Origin: Selenomonas sp. AE3005
GTDB lineage: Bacteria > Bacillota > Negativicutes > Selenomonadales > Selenomonadaceae
Length of the DNA stretch: 33,874 nt
Direction: 5' to 3'
NCBI RefSeq assembly: GCF_905233635.1
Contig: NZ_CAJODG010000019.1
Span: 1-33,874 of the forward strand
Below the pieces are notes generated by a model. That model saw only the letters and a list, made by a program, of their open reading frames with translations, ran no database searches and was not told the origin of the DNA. Position 1 is the stretch's first letter; each line of letters begins with the position of its first letter. Position numbers and translations under genes: made by a program. Below are positions 1 through 7,840 of the stretch, in pieces.

Positions 1-123
1 ATTTTTACCGCGAAGAACTTTAGCAACTTCAGCTGCGAGACGGCCGACAGTCTGCCCTTCAGCGTCTACAACATACCATTTACGCTCAACGTTGGATGCG
101 TTTGCCATAAACGTTGTCTTCAT
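1..123 (-). CDS. rplM: Ribosomal protein L13, N-terminal part (runs off the window)
   Basis: The minus strand from 123 encodes 41 residues before the window edge. After a short MKTTFMANAS lead come ERKWYVVDAEG and VGRLAAEVAKVLRGK, which are characteristic of bacterial L13 (large-subunit protein, 23S rRNA binder). The ATG at 123 is preceded by an AGGGGGG ribosome binding site at a normal distance. The gene is normally followed by rpsI, which would lie outside the window. It has its own near-consensus promoter about 100 nt upstream, although the upstream epimerase gene on the same strand shows no clear terminator, so some read-through is possible. Identification is by recognition of conserved residues in a fragment. 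Confidence 0.93.
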   Translation of the reverse strand, partial: MKTTFMANASNVERKWYVVDAEGQTVGRLAAEVAKVLRGKN

Positions 124-228
124 GCGATTTCCCCCCTAATAAGTTCAAATGATTTAATCGGTATATGACATTCTCACGACTGGCTTCCGGGGCTAATGGA
201 TGCCATGTCCGTAACATCACATAAAAAC

Positions 229-257
229 ATTCTACGCAAAAACGAACTGCAAGTCAA
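229..257 (-). promoter_or_regulatory. Sigma-A type promoter of rplM
   Basis: On the minus strand, TTGACT (252-257) and TAGAAT (229-234) are separated by exactly 17 nt. This predicts a transcription start near 222 and a 5' leader of about 100 nt before the rplM ATG at 123. Ribosomal-protein leaders of this length often carry autoregulatory structures, but I cannot prove one here by eye. Confidence 0.8.
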
Positions 258-275
258 GAACTTTTTTAGATTTTT

Positions 276-1208
276 TTAGCAGCCCTTAAAATAATTTATC
301 GTCCGGGCCAGGCCTTCGGCCAAATCCATTTGCGGCTGCCAGTTCAGGTTCTGTACAGCGGCCTCGTTGCAGAGCATGGAACGGTTGATATCCCCTTCGC
401 GCGGAGCAGTGAACTGCGGCTCTACAGCCTTGCCGACAGCTTTGGCCATAAGGTCGATAAGCTCGAGCAGGCTCGTTTCCGTCTGATTACTGAGATTGTA
501 AACGGTATTGGCTTTATCCGTGGTCATGGCACCAATGATACCGGCTGCAATATCCCCGGCATAGATAAAGTCACGCGTCTGCTTGCCATCACCAAATACC
601 GTAATGCCCTGGCCCTTGGCAATGCGTTTGGCAAAGATGCTGATAACACCACCCTCGCCGGTGTCTCCCTGACGTTCGCCGTAGACATTGGCAAAACGCA
701 GGGCAACATAATCAAGTCCATACAGGTCATGATAGAGCTTTAAGTACTTTTCCGCTACAACCTTGGTCAGACCATAGAAGGACATGGGGGCCAGCGTTTC
801 TTCCTCGCGAATAGGCAGCTTGTCCTCTGTTACATCACCGTAGGACGCCGCCGTGGAGGCAAAGATAATCCGCTGTACACCGCTATGACGGGCCGCCTCC
901 AAAATATTTACCGTACCCATGACATTTTCTGACGCGTCAAATTCCGGGTCTTTGATGGACACGTCCACCATCGTCTGGGCTGCCAGATGTACGATAATGT
1001 CAAATTTGGCCTGCTCAATCTTTTCCCGGGCCGCCTTGTCACGGATATCCATTTCCCAGCAGGTGCAGGTATCCTTGCCCTGGGGCAGGTGCTGCCAGGT
1101 ACCCGTGCTCACGTTGTCGAGCACCGTAACGTCATGCTTAGCGTCCAAAAGCTGACGAACCAAATGCGAACCGATAAAACCTGCGCCGCCTGTTACTAAT
1201 ACTTTCAT
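276..1208 (-). CDS. NAD-dependent epimerase/dehydratase (UDP-glucose 4-epimerase-like)
   Basis: A 310-residue extended short-chain dehydrogenase. The N-terminus MKVLVTGGAGFIGSH contains the GxxGxxG NAD-binding loop. The catalytic signature is YGLTK (YxxxK) near residues 145-149, with the preceding Ser/Ala stretch FASTAASYG. The length fits the GalE/UDP-sugar epimerase group (about 310-340). Such enzymes interconvert nucleotide sugars for cell-surface polysaccharides. The substrate cannot be decided from sequence alone, so no symbol is given. The start overlaps the cobC stop by one base (TAATG) and is preceded by GAGGGGG, so it is translationally coupled as the last gene of the cobalamin run although it has no obvious role there. 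Confidence 0.88.
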   Translation of the reverse strand: MKVLVTGGAGFIGSHLVRQLLDAKHDVTVLDNVSTGTWQHLPQGKDTCTCWEMDIRDKAAREKIEQAKFDIIVHLAAQTMVDVSIKDPEFDASENVMGTVNILEAARHSGVQRIIFASTAASYGDVTEDKLPIREEETLAPMSFYGLTKVVAEKYLKLYHDLYGLDYVALRFANVYGERQGDTGEGGVISIFAKRIAKGQGITVFGDGKQTRDFIYAGDIAAGIIGAMTTDKANTVYNLSNQTETSLLELIDLMAKAVGKAVEPQFTAPREGDINRSMLCNEAAVQNLNWQPQMDLAEGLARTINYFKGC

Positions 1209-1840
1209 TATATTATCCCCCTCTGTACTGAGTTGCCTAAATGAGCCGTACTGTTTAATAATTCCACAGTCGCATTGGCCCCTTCATCATAACGCACGAT
1301 ATTGACCGCAGTATTAAACTGCCTTATACTCCACAAATACTGCAGCGGCATGTGCAGCGCCGCAGTCAGCATGGTACGCAGCACAGCGCCATGGGCCACA
1401 ACCACGATGGTCTGGCCGTCATGCTTTTTTACCAGTTCCTGCAATTTGTCCGTGGCCCTTTTCTGCACTGCCGGGAAAGTCTCACCACCGGGAATTTCCA
1501 AAATATCCGGGTGCTGCAGGAAATTAGTCATGCCCTCTTCCCACTCGGCCACAATCTGCTGATAGGTCAGGCCCTCCCATTTGCCGAAACTAACTTCCCG
1601 AAAGGCCGGTTCTGCCTGCACTGGCAGGCCAAATTTCTGCGCAATCGTTTCTGCCGTGACCATGGCACGCTGTAAATCACTGGCATATACCGCGTCTACC
1701 GTATTCACAGGGAAATCTGCTGCCAGCTGCTCGGCCTGCCTGCGGCCTTCTGCCGTAAGCTGCACATCTGACTGCCCCTGATAGCGGCCCGCCACATTCC
1801 ATTCCGTCTGTCCATGACGAATAAAAATAACATTTGTCAA
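1208..1840 (-). CDS. cobC: Histidine phosphatase, probable alpha-ribazole phosphatase
   Basis: A 210-residue member of the phosphoglycerate-mutase-like histidine phosphatase family. RHGQTEWN at residues 8-15 carries the phospho-accepting His9, and VAHGAVLR carries the second catalytic His near residue 150. In cobalamin synthesis CobC removes the 5'-phosphate from alpha-ribazole phosphate or adenosylcobalamin phosphate. The family is functionally broad, and the specific assignment rests on context: its start overlaps the end of cobD by four bases (ATGA-type coupling) inside a cobalamin gene run. A general phosphoglycerate-mutase-like phosphatase is the alternative. Confidence 0.85.
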   Translation of the reverse strand: MTNVIFIRHGQTEWNVAGRYQGQSDVQLTAEGRRQAEQLAADFPVNTVDAVYASDLQRAMVTAETIAQKFGLPVQAEPAFREVSFGKWEGLTYQQIVAEWEEGMTNFLQHPDILEIPGGETFPAVQKRATDKLQELVKKHDGQTIVVVAHGAVLRTMLTAALHMPLQYLWSIRQFNTAVNIVRYDEGANATVELLNSTAHLGNSVQRGII

Positions 1841-2907
1841 ACTACTGCCTCCAATGCTTTGAGCATTTGTTCATTCTCGGCCCGGCTGCGCACCGCCACG
1901 CGGATATACTGCCGTCCTGCCAGCCCTGTATAATTGGCACAGTCACGCACCAAAACCCCCTGCTGCCGCATGTTGGCGGTCAGTTCACTGCTGGAAAGGC
2001 CGGTTTGTTCTACATTCACCATGATAAAATTCACGCTGGGAAAGAGCGGCTTAAGGCCCCTGATGGCCAGCAGGCGTTCATACAGCCAGTCTTTTTCCGT
2101 CTTTACAAATGCCCGGCTCCTTTTATGATACTCCTTTAAGCCCAAAGCCGCAACACCTGCCACCTGTGCCAGACTGTTGACATTCCAAACGTCCTTAGCC
2201 TGCTCCAACCGCTCAATAAGCGCCGCATGACCACTGGCAAAGCCCAGCCGCAGCCCCGGCATAGCGTAAAACTTCGTCAAAGAGCGGACTACAAACAGGT
2301 GCTTATACTGACAAGTCAAATCCCTGACACTATACATATTGTCAGCAGGCAGAAAATCCAAAAATGACTCGTCAACTACCGTCCATATCTGCCGGCTTTC
2401 CGTAAACGCCAAAAATCTTGCCAGCTGTTCTCTTTTTAGCAGCTGGCCGGTGGGATTGTTGGGATTGCCCAGAAAAATGCAGTCCACCGCGCCGAGTTCC
2501 TGCTCTAGCCGGGCAAAATCCACCGCAAAGTCAGATTCTGCCGGCAAAGGCGAAAGCAAAAGTTCTGCGCCGACGGCCTCTGCTGCCCGTTGGTAATCAC
2601 TGAACGACGGCACCGGCAGCCCTACTTTCTGCGGCCGGATAACCTGCAGGAATAAGTAAAAAAGCTCCGCCGCGCCATTGCCCAAAATAAGCTGTTCACA
2701 AGCGATACCATAATGCTCACCAATTGCCTGCTTTACCTGCCGCGCCTCCGGGTCTGGATAATGAACAATCCCGGCAATATTTTTAGCAATGGCCGCACTT
2801 ACCTCAGGGGCCAGCCCCAGGGGATTTATATTAGCGGAAAAATCAAGCCACGTTCCCCCATGCGGAGCCTTACGATATATATTACCGCCATGCTCAAATT
2901 TTTCCAT
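1837..2907 (-). CDS. cobD: L-threonine-O-3-phosphate decarboxylase
   Basis: A PLP-dependent fold-type I enzyme related to histidinol-phosphate aminotransferase. It decarboxylates threonine phosphate to (R)-1-amino-2-propanol phosphate, the linker to the cobalamin nucleotide loop. Recognisable parts are MEKFEHGGNIY at the start, LDFSANINPLGL, LGNPNNPTGQLL, VVDESFLDF and the PLP-lysine segment VRSLTKFYAMPGLRLG. I place the start at the ATG at 2907 (356 aa): CobD proteins begin at this HGGN segment, and GAGGA lies just upstream. A longer reading from 2952 would add 15 uncharacteristic residues and overlap cbiA by about 59 bases. Its pathway partner pduX (threonine kinase) lies two genes upstream. 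Confidence 0.92.
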   Translation of the reverse strand: MEKFEHGGNIYRKAPHGGTWLDFSANINPLGLAPEVSAAIAKNIAGIVHYPDPEARQVKQAIGEHYGIACEQLILGNGAAELFYLFLQVIRPQKVGLPVPSFSDYQRAAEAVGAELLLSPLPAESDFAVDFARLEQELGAVDCIFLGNPNNPTGQLLKREQLARFLAFTESRQIWTVVDESFLDFLPADNMYSVRDLTCQYKHLFVVRSLTKFYAMPGLRLGFASGHAALIERLEQAKDVWNVNSLAQVAGVAALGLKEYHKRSRAFVKTEKDWLYERLLAIRGLKPLFPSVNFIMVNVEQTGLSSSELTANMRQQGVLVRDCANYTGLAGRQYIRVAVRSRAENEQMLKALEAVV

Positions 2908-4282
2908 TGTCCTGTCCTCGTTTCTGCCTGTAGGCGGCACACTGGCTGACAAATTTTACCGCCGCCTGCGGACAGCCGGCAAAATGCAAATGCAGATAAC
3001 TGCCCAGCACATTTTTAAACCGTCTGCCGGCCGGATACTTTGTATTATTGCGGAGTTTTCTAAAGATAAAAGCGGCCGTCTCTTCTGCCGGCGCCTGTTC
3101 CTGGGAAAAATGGAACTCATGCCCCCGTATCTTTTCGCCTTTGCCCCCGAGCACGGAGTCTGCCATCAGCTCAGCCTCCACATAACCAACCATTTGCAGC
3201 TTGGCCGTCATTTCCGTCCGCCCGGGCAAAACGCCGACCATAGCATGGCTGTTGCCCGCAAAATCCTGCAAACTTTCCTTCATATACATATAGCCGCCGC
3301 ACTCTGCCAATATTGGCATGCCCTTCTGTGCCAGGCCGTAAAGAGCCTGCCGCATGGCGGTGTTGGCCGCCAGCTGCGCGGCAAACATTTCGGGAAAGCC
3401 CCCGCCAATCAGCAGTCCGTCCACCGGCGGCACCTCATGGTCATGCAGCGGACTGAAGGTGACGATTTCTGCCCCCAGCCGTTCCAGAACCTTTAGACTG
3501 GCCGGATAATAAAAAGAAAACGCCTCGTCCTTGGCCACGCCAATCCGGCAATTATACTGCCTTGCCGTAAGTGGCAGGGTATCTGCCTGTGGCAAGGGGG
3601 CAGCACTTCGGGCCAGTGCAATTATTTTATCAAGGTCTGCACTTTTAGCCACGACTTCGCCCATGTGCGCAACAACGGCCCGTTCCTGATTTTCCTCCAC
3701 CGGCACCAGGCCCAAATGACGCTCGGGCATACTAAGACCATCGTCGCGGCGCAAAGCCCCGTAGACAGGCATATTTATTTTCGCCATAGCCTCGCGTACC
3801 ATGGCCTCATGTGTATCCGAGCCCAGGCGGTTGATAATAACCCCGGCCAGATTCACGTCCTTATCATACTCACGAAAGCCTAAGGTAATAGCGGCCGCCG
3901 ACGCCCCCATGGATTTGGCGTCTATAACCAGCAGCACCGGGGCTTTAAGGATTTTGGCAATCTCCGCCGTAGAGCTGATTCCCTGACGGCCGCCATCATA
4001 AAGCCCCATCACGCCCTCAATAATCGCAATATCTGCCCCTGCCGCCTCTGTGGCCAGAATTTCCGGCAGAATCTCCGGTGCGGTCAGCCAGCTGTCCAGA
4101 TTGTGGGCCGGCCTGCCGCTGGCCAAAGCATGATAACCGGGGTCAATATAGTCCGGGCCAGCCTTAAAGGACTGCACCTGCAGGCCCTGCTGCCGCAAGG
4201 CCGCCAACAAACCTGTAACGATGGTCGTTTTCCCGGCACCTGATTGCGTGGCCGCCACTACTATCCTTGGTATATTTTTCAT
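2894..4282 (-). CDS. cbiA: Cobyrinate a,c-diamide synthase
   Basis: A 462-residue protein that amidates the a and c side chains of cob(II)yrinate using glutamine and ATP. The N-terminal domain has the P-loop-like segment TQSGAGKTT (about residues 12-20) followed by FKAGPDYIDPGYH. The C-terminal class I glutamine amidotransferase-like domain has GGGFPE and AECGGYMYM with the nucleophilic Cys near residue 330. Length is normal for CbiA. The ATG at 4282 overlaps the pduX stop (ATGA), and its end overlaps the start of cobD, so the run pduX-cbiA-cobD-cobC is translationally coupled. Confidence 0.95.
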   Translation of the reverse strand: MKNIPRIVVAATQSGAGKTTIVTGLLAALRQQGLQVQSFKAGPDYIDPGYHALASGRPAHNLDSWLTAPEILPEILATEAAGADIAIIEGVMGLYDGGRQGISSTAEIAKILKAPVLLVIDAKSMGASAAAITLGFREYDKDVNLAGVIINRLGSDTHEAMVREAMAKINMPVYGALRRDDGLSMPERHLGLVPVEENQERAVVAHMGEVVAKSADLDKIIALARSAAPLPQADTLPLTARQYNCRIGVAKDEAFSFYYPASLKVLERLGAEIVTFSPLHDHEVPPVDGLLIGGGFPEMFAAQLAANTAMRQALYGLAQKGMPILAECGGYMYMKESLQDFAGNSHAMVGVLPGRTEMTAKLQMVGYVEAELMADSVLGGKGEKIRGHEFHFSQEQAPAEETAAFIFRKLRNNTKYPAGRRFKNVLGSYLHLHFAGCPQAAVKFVSQCAAYRQKRGQDNGKI

Positions 4283-5145
4283 GTGCGTCTAACCTCCACT
4301 CCACCGGGCCGTAACTGCACGATTCCCCGAAAACTAACCGCCAGCTGCCGGGCAATGTCCTCCGCCTGCCGGGAGATTTCTTCCTGCCCGGCCTGCGCCG
4401 GCCACCACAGGCCAATTACCGTACCGCTGTGCGCCACATTTACGCCGAGAGCCCCGGCGGCTTTACCGAGCTGCCACAACGCGGTCAGTTCCTGCTTATA
4501 CAGATTATCCTGATTTAAGAAAGCACTTTGCGTAGCCGCACTTGCCAACGCCGTACCGTCCTGCGCGGTCATCGCCTCACGAAACACAGCCAGCATGGCG
4601 GCCATAGCCTGACTGTCAATTTTTGACTTGTCAACAATGACCTGCGCGTGCAGCTCACAGGTATTGACTGTTCCGCCCAGGTCAAAAACAGCCGCCTGCA
4701 GGGCAGGTACCTGCCTATACCCTGCCAGCACCTGGCCGGTTATATGATTCATCAGCACAATCCCCGGGCAGAACACGCCATCAGTAGGTTCGATAGCCGT
4801 GGCAATGTCCATGATAAATTGCTCTGTCCAGGGCTGCCCTAAAATCTCCATGACCGCCACAACCACCGCGGCAATATCCGCACTCGAGGAGGCCATACCC
4901 TTGCCCCGGGGCAGTTCTGAAGTCAGCCTGATACCATAAGGAAAATCTGTTTTTCCCAGGCGCGACAAAGTCAACGACAAGGCCAGCAGGGATTTTTCCC
5001 CCAAGCCATACCGGCCGGAAAAATCGCTGCTGACCTCCACCGTCGTATATTTATTTATCGGGCAGGTGCCCAAAAAGGGACTTCCCTCTGACCAGCCCTG
5101 CACCAGTTCCCCACAGGAACCAGGTACACGCACCACAATTTTCAT
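4279..5145 (-). CDS. pduX: L-threonine kinase (GHMP family)
   Basis: A 288-residue GHMP kinase. The GHMP ATP-binding motif is PRGKGMASSSADIAA near residues 79-93, and the start VRVPGSCGELVQGW is typical of PduX-like threonine kinases. PduX makes L-threonine-O-3-phosphate, the substrate of CobD encoded two genes downstream, which supports the specific call. The length matches the family (about 300). It is the first gene of the run and follows panE by a 93-nt gap. That gap contains an 11-bp palindrome, TTGACCGTCAA, at 5201-5211, but I could not define a convincing promoter in it. Confidence 0.9.
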   Translation of the reverse strand: MKIVVRVPGSCGELVQGWSEGSPFLGTCPINKYTTVEVSSDFSGRYGLGEKSLLALSLTLSRLGKTDFPYGIRLTSELPRGKGMASSSADIAAVVVAVMEILGQPWTEQFIMDIATAIEPTDGVFCPGIVLMNHITGQVLAGYRQVPALQAAVFDLGGTVNTCELHAQVIVDKSKIDSQAMAAMLAVFREAMTAQDGTALASAATQSAFLNQDNLYKQELTALWQLGKAAGALGVNVAHSGTVIGLWWPAQAGQEEISRQAEDIARQLAVSFRGIVQLRPGGVEVRRT

Positions 5146-5238
5146 CTATAGACTCCAGAGTTACGCACAAATTTTAACGTTTGTAGATATGATACCATAA
5201 TTGACCGTCAAAATCCATGCTCCCCTGGGGCGCAAATG

Positions 5239-6165
5239 TCAAACCAGGTGCTGCTCCTTGCCCCACTGACTGATTTTTTCATACAGCGGTACAGCTACGC
5301 CATACTCGTGCCCCAGGCTGACCACTCTATCCACCAGCCCGGCAAACTCCGACTGCCTGCCCTTCTGAATATCGCGCTGCATGGACATGGTAGAACCAGC
5401 CTTTAGTGCGTCCATGATTTTTAAGCCGACCTCTGTCAGGTCCTGTTTAAAGGTAACCCCCATGGCACCGCCCAAGGATTCCACTTCTTTTATCAGGCCG
5501 CTAAACAAATCCCTGGCCTCCCCGGGCTGCTGAAACTTTTCGCTGGTAACCGCCAAATAAGCGCCGGCAGCGGCGGCTGGGGAAACAAAGGCAAATTTTT
5601 GCAGAGCGTCACGAATTATATTATCACTGAAATGCCCCTTGATATCTGCCTCATTGAGCACCTTCTCCAGCTTTTGGGCCGTTTCCAACAGCTTTTCCTC
5701 CTGCTGCGGACGATAGCCGTATATCACGCGGAGCATCTCATCCGACTGATAAATTACCCCTGGCTCTTTGATTTCACTCATAACGTAAATGCAGCCGTCA
5801 AGGCAGGTAAGTTCCGGCAGCTGCGCCTGCATAACGCCGCCCGTCCCAAAGACATTCAGCACCGGCACAATCAGCGTTTGCGGCGTCATTTTCGCCTTGG
5901 CAAAGGCGATAGCATCTTCAATATTGTAATACTTCACGCAGACAAATAACACATCAGGCACATCATCGTAATTTTCCGCCGTGCAGGCTTTAATCCCGGC
6001 CACCTGCACTGTGCCGCGGTGATTGGTCTGCAGCGTCAGCCCCTGCGCCTGAATCGCCGCCAAATGCGCCCCACGTGCCACAATGGTCACATCATTACCG
6101 GCCAAAGCCAGATAAGCCGCCAGCGTCCCCCCTGTGCCCCCGGCACCAAAGATACAAAATTTCAT
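5239..6165 (-). CDS. panE: 2-dehydropantoate 2-reductase (ketopantoate reductase family)
   Basis: A 308-residue NADPH-dependent reductase of the ApbA/PanE family, which reduces ketopantoate to pantoate for coenzyme A synthesis. The N-terminal dinucleotide-binding loop is FGAGGTGGTLAAYLALAG. The C-terminal helical domain contains DALQKFAFVSPAAAAGAYL, with the family's conserved Lys. An AAGGAGG ribosome binding site precedes the ATG at 6165. Its length is normal. It lies between the leader-distal end of the CRISPR array and pduX. Distant paralogues in this family act on other 2-keto acids, so the substrate is not certain. Confidence 0.85.
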   Translation of the reverse strand: MKFCIFGAGGTGGTLAAYLALAGNDVTIVARGAHLAAIQAQGLTLQTNHRGTVQVAGIKACTAENYDDVPDVLFVCVKYYNIEDAIAFAKAKMTPQTLIVPVLNVFGTGGVMQAQLPELTCLDGCIYVMSEIKEPGVIYQSDEMLRVIYGYRPQQEEKLLETAQKLEKVLNEADIKGHFSDNIIRDALQKFAFVSPAAAAGAYLAVTSEKFQQPGEARDLFSGLIKEVESLGGAMGVTFKQDLTEVGLKIMDALKAGSTMSMQRDIQKGRQSEFAGLVDRVVSLGHEYGVAVPLYEKISQWGKEQHLV

Positions 6166-6323
6166 ATCGCTGCCTCCTTGAATGATTTATATCAATTTAT
6201 ATATTATATTCACCTTCTTTTATACTTTTCCTGCGTTGCTTACGCCTCTATTTTGCAAAACAATTCTTCTAAACAACATATCAAGGAGCGCCTGTTCGTT
6301 CCATAATCACTGCAAATCAATCA

Positions 6324-7131
6324 TTCCAATGACGCCTATTCGGCGGAGTACTATGAAGTGCGAGAATCCTATGATTGCTGTCTTTTCTAAACCGCCTATA
6401 CGGCGGAGTACCAGGATTATGTCAGCTGGCAAAAAGCAAAGATTTTCTAAGCCGCCTATTCGGCGGAGTACGGTGTGGTGCAGTCATTGCCGGAAATGTC
6501 GCATTTCTAAGCCGCCTATTCGGCGGAGTACGGATAAAGCACTGTAAAGCCTCTTCTTCTCTATTTCTAAGCCGCCTATTCGGCGGAGTACTGGACGTGG
6601 AAATGGCCATACAAAAAGAAAATTTTCTAAGCCGCCTATTCGGCGGAGTACATGAAGGACGATGATGCCATCATGGGACTGCTTTTCTAAGCCGCCTATT
6701 CGGCGGAGTACCGTTTCTCCGTTTCTACTTCCAGTTCCATCATTTTCTAAGCCGCCTATACGGCGGAATACCTACCTTGCGAAGGTAGTAATCATCTTCG
6801 CAATTTCTAAGCCGCCTATACGGCGGAATACGATTCGCAGGAAATAGCCGATAATACAGAACTTTTCTAAGCCGCCTATACGGCGGAATACGGCAGCAGA
6901 GGCTAGAGGTTTTGTGATTTAGATTTCTAAGCCGCCTATTCGGCGGAGTACTGTGATTCGTCTTATATCTAACAAGATACGGATTTCTAAGCCGCCTATT
7001 CGGCGGAGTACAAATATATGACTGAGTTTAGAAGGGCTATACATTTCTAAGCCGCCTATACGGCGGAATACAGTATCGCCGATGGCGCAATATATCCGAC
7101 AATTTTCTAAGCCGCCTACACGGCGGTTAAC
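6324..7131 (-). CRISPR. Type I-F CRISPR array, 14 repeats and 13 spacers
   Basis: Repeats of 28 nt recur every 60 nt at 6324, 6384, 6444, 6504, 6564, 6624, 6684, 6744, 6804, 6864, 6924, 6984, 7044 and 7104, giving 32-nt spacers as usual for I-F. Read on the minus strand the repeat starts GTACTCCGCC and ends GGCGGCTTAGAAA, with a 5-bp CCGCC/GGCGG stem and a 5-nt loop like the Cas6f hairpin. The leader lies on the cas6f side. The leader-distal copy (6324-6351) is degenerate in its last 10 nt, as terminal repeats often are. Two repeat subtypes interleave: loop GAATA with GTACTC, and loop GTATA with GTATTC. The leader-proximal copy (7104-7131) is unique, beginning GTTAAC with loop GTGTA. No two spacers look alike. 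Confidence 0.98.
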
Positions 7132-7261
7132 TGTAAAATCCAATGCCTACCACCTTATCACACCTGCTCTCACAGGCCTTTCCCCTATTTTACCCCAAAT
7201 TCTGCGCATCTTCAAGAAACCTTGATTTTACTAGATTCTACAAGCGTTCCTAAAATTTGGG
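7132..7261 (-). promoter_or_regulatory. CRISPR leader with pre-crRNA promoter
   Basis: The 130 nt between cas6f and the first repeat contain, on the minus strand, TTGAAG (7210-7215) and TAAAAT (7187-7192) separated by 17 nt. This predicts transcription from about 7180 through the array. The position, strand and AT-rich character fit an I-F leader. Confidence 0.78.
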
Positions 7262-7837
7262 TCAAAACACAGGCACAGTAGATTGATTATCCAATCCATA
7301 GCTCCCAAACCCCATCTCAACAACTTCCTCTTTGTCTATTTTCTCTATAGACAAACGGTACTCATATCCATTGCTGTCACTGCGCAGCACTACATAAGGC
7401 AGTTTCCTATGCTCCTGTTTCCTATGCTCCTGCTCTGAGAAAAGGTTGATGGCCTCATCAAAAGAAACATTGTGCCTTTTGGCATATCTTCTTGCTAATT
7501 TAGCAGGATTGCCTTTGTTATGCCTGCGCCTGAAAGTAGCCCATGCAACATGCTTAGGTATCTTGGCGATGCCCTTGACATGGACATAATCACGATACCT
7601 GGCCACCTGCTGCTGCATATTCAGCGCTAACAGATCTTCTTCTGTCTCAGCAAAAATCCTTAGTTTGTCCCCCAACCCATCCAGGCTGTAGTGAGGAAAA
7701 GAAACACCAATGCGCCCCCTCTCCTCCATCTTGTCTGACAATGCAATATGCACCGACTGATACAGCTTGCCCCATATATGATTTTCATTGACCTCACCAT
7801 CCGGCAGTATTGTCAACTCCTGATAATATTTCACCAT
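7262..7837 (-). CDS. cas6f: Cas6f (Csy4) CRISPR RNA endoribonuclease
   Basis: A 191-residue Cas6f, close to the 187 residues of the Pseudomonas aeruginosa enzyme. It cuts pre-crRNA below the repeat hairpin and stays bound to the stem-loop. RIGVSFPHYSLDGLGDKLRI matches the family core. His30 in YQSVHIAL aligns with the catalytic His of Csy4. The arginine-rich recognition helix is present as FRRRHNKGNPAKLARRYAKR (about residues 103-122), followed by VVLRSDSNG near the catalytic Ser region. The gene follows csy3 by 3 nt and ends at the leader. An oddity is an in-frame duplication of five codons (QEHRK twice) caused by a 15-bp tandem repeat at 7403-7432. Confidence 0.95.
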   Translation of the reverse strand: MVKYYQELTILPDGEVNENHIWGKLYQSVHIALSDKMEERGRIGVSFPHYSLDGLGDKLRIFAETEEDLLALNMQQQVARYRDYVHVKGIAKIPKHVAWATFRRRHNKGNPAKLARRYAKRHNVSFDEAINLFSEQEHRKQEHRKLPYVVLRSDSNGYEYRLSIEKIDKEEVVEMGFGSYGLDNQSTVPVF

Positions 7838-7840
7838 AGT

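Noticed and set aside
2789..3496. 235-codon open frame on the plus strand opposite cbiA and cobD
   Set aside because: It lies entirely antisense to two well-conserved genes, has no ribosome binding site and encodes nothing recognisable. GC-rich codon usage on the minus strand explains it.
6182..6847. Overlapping open frames running through the CRISPR array on the plus strand
   Set aside because: The predicted peptides are only the 28-nt repeat translated every 60 nt (the recurring PPIRRST and RLFGG motifs), with no start context. The same applies to the minus-strand frames at 6422-6610 and 6919-7143.
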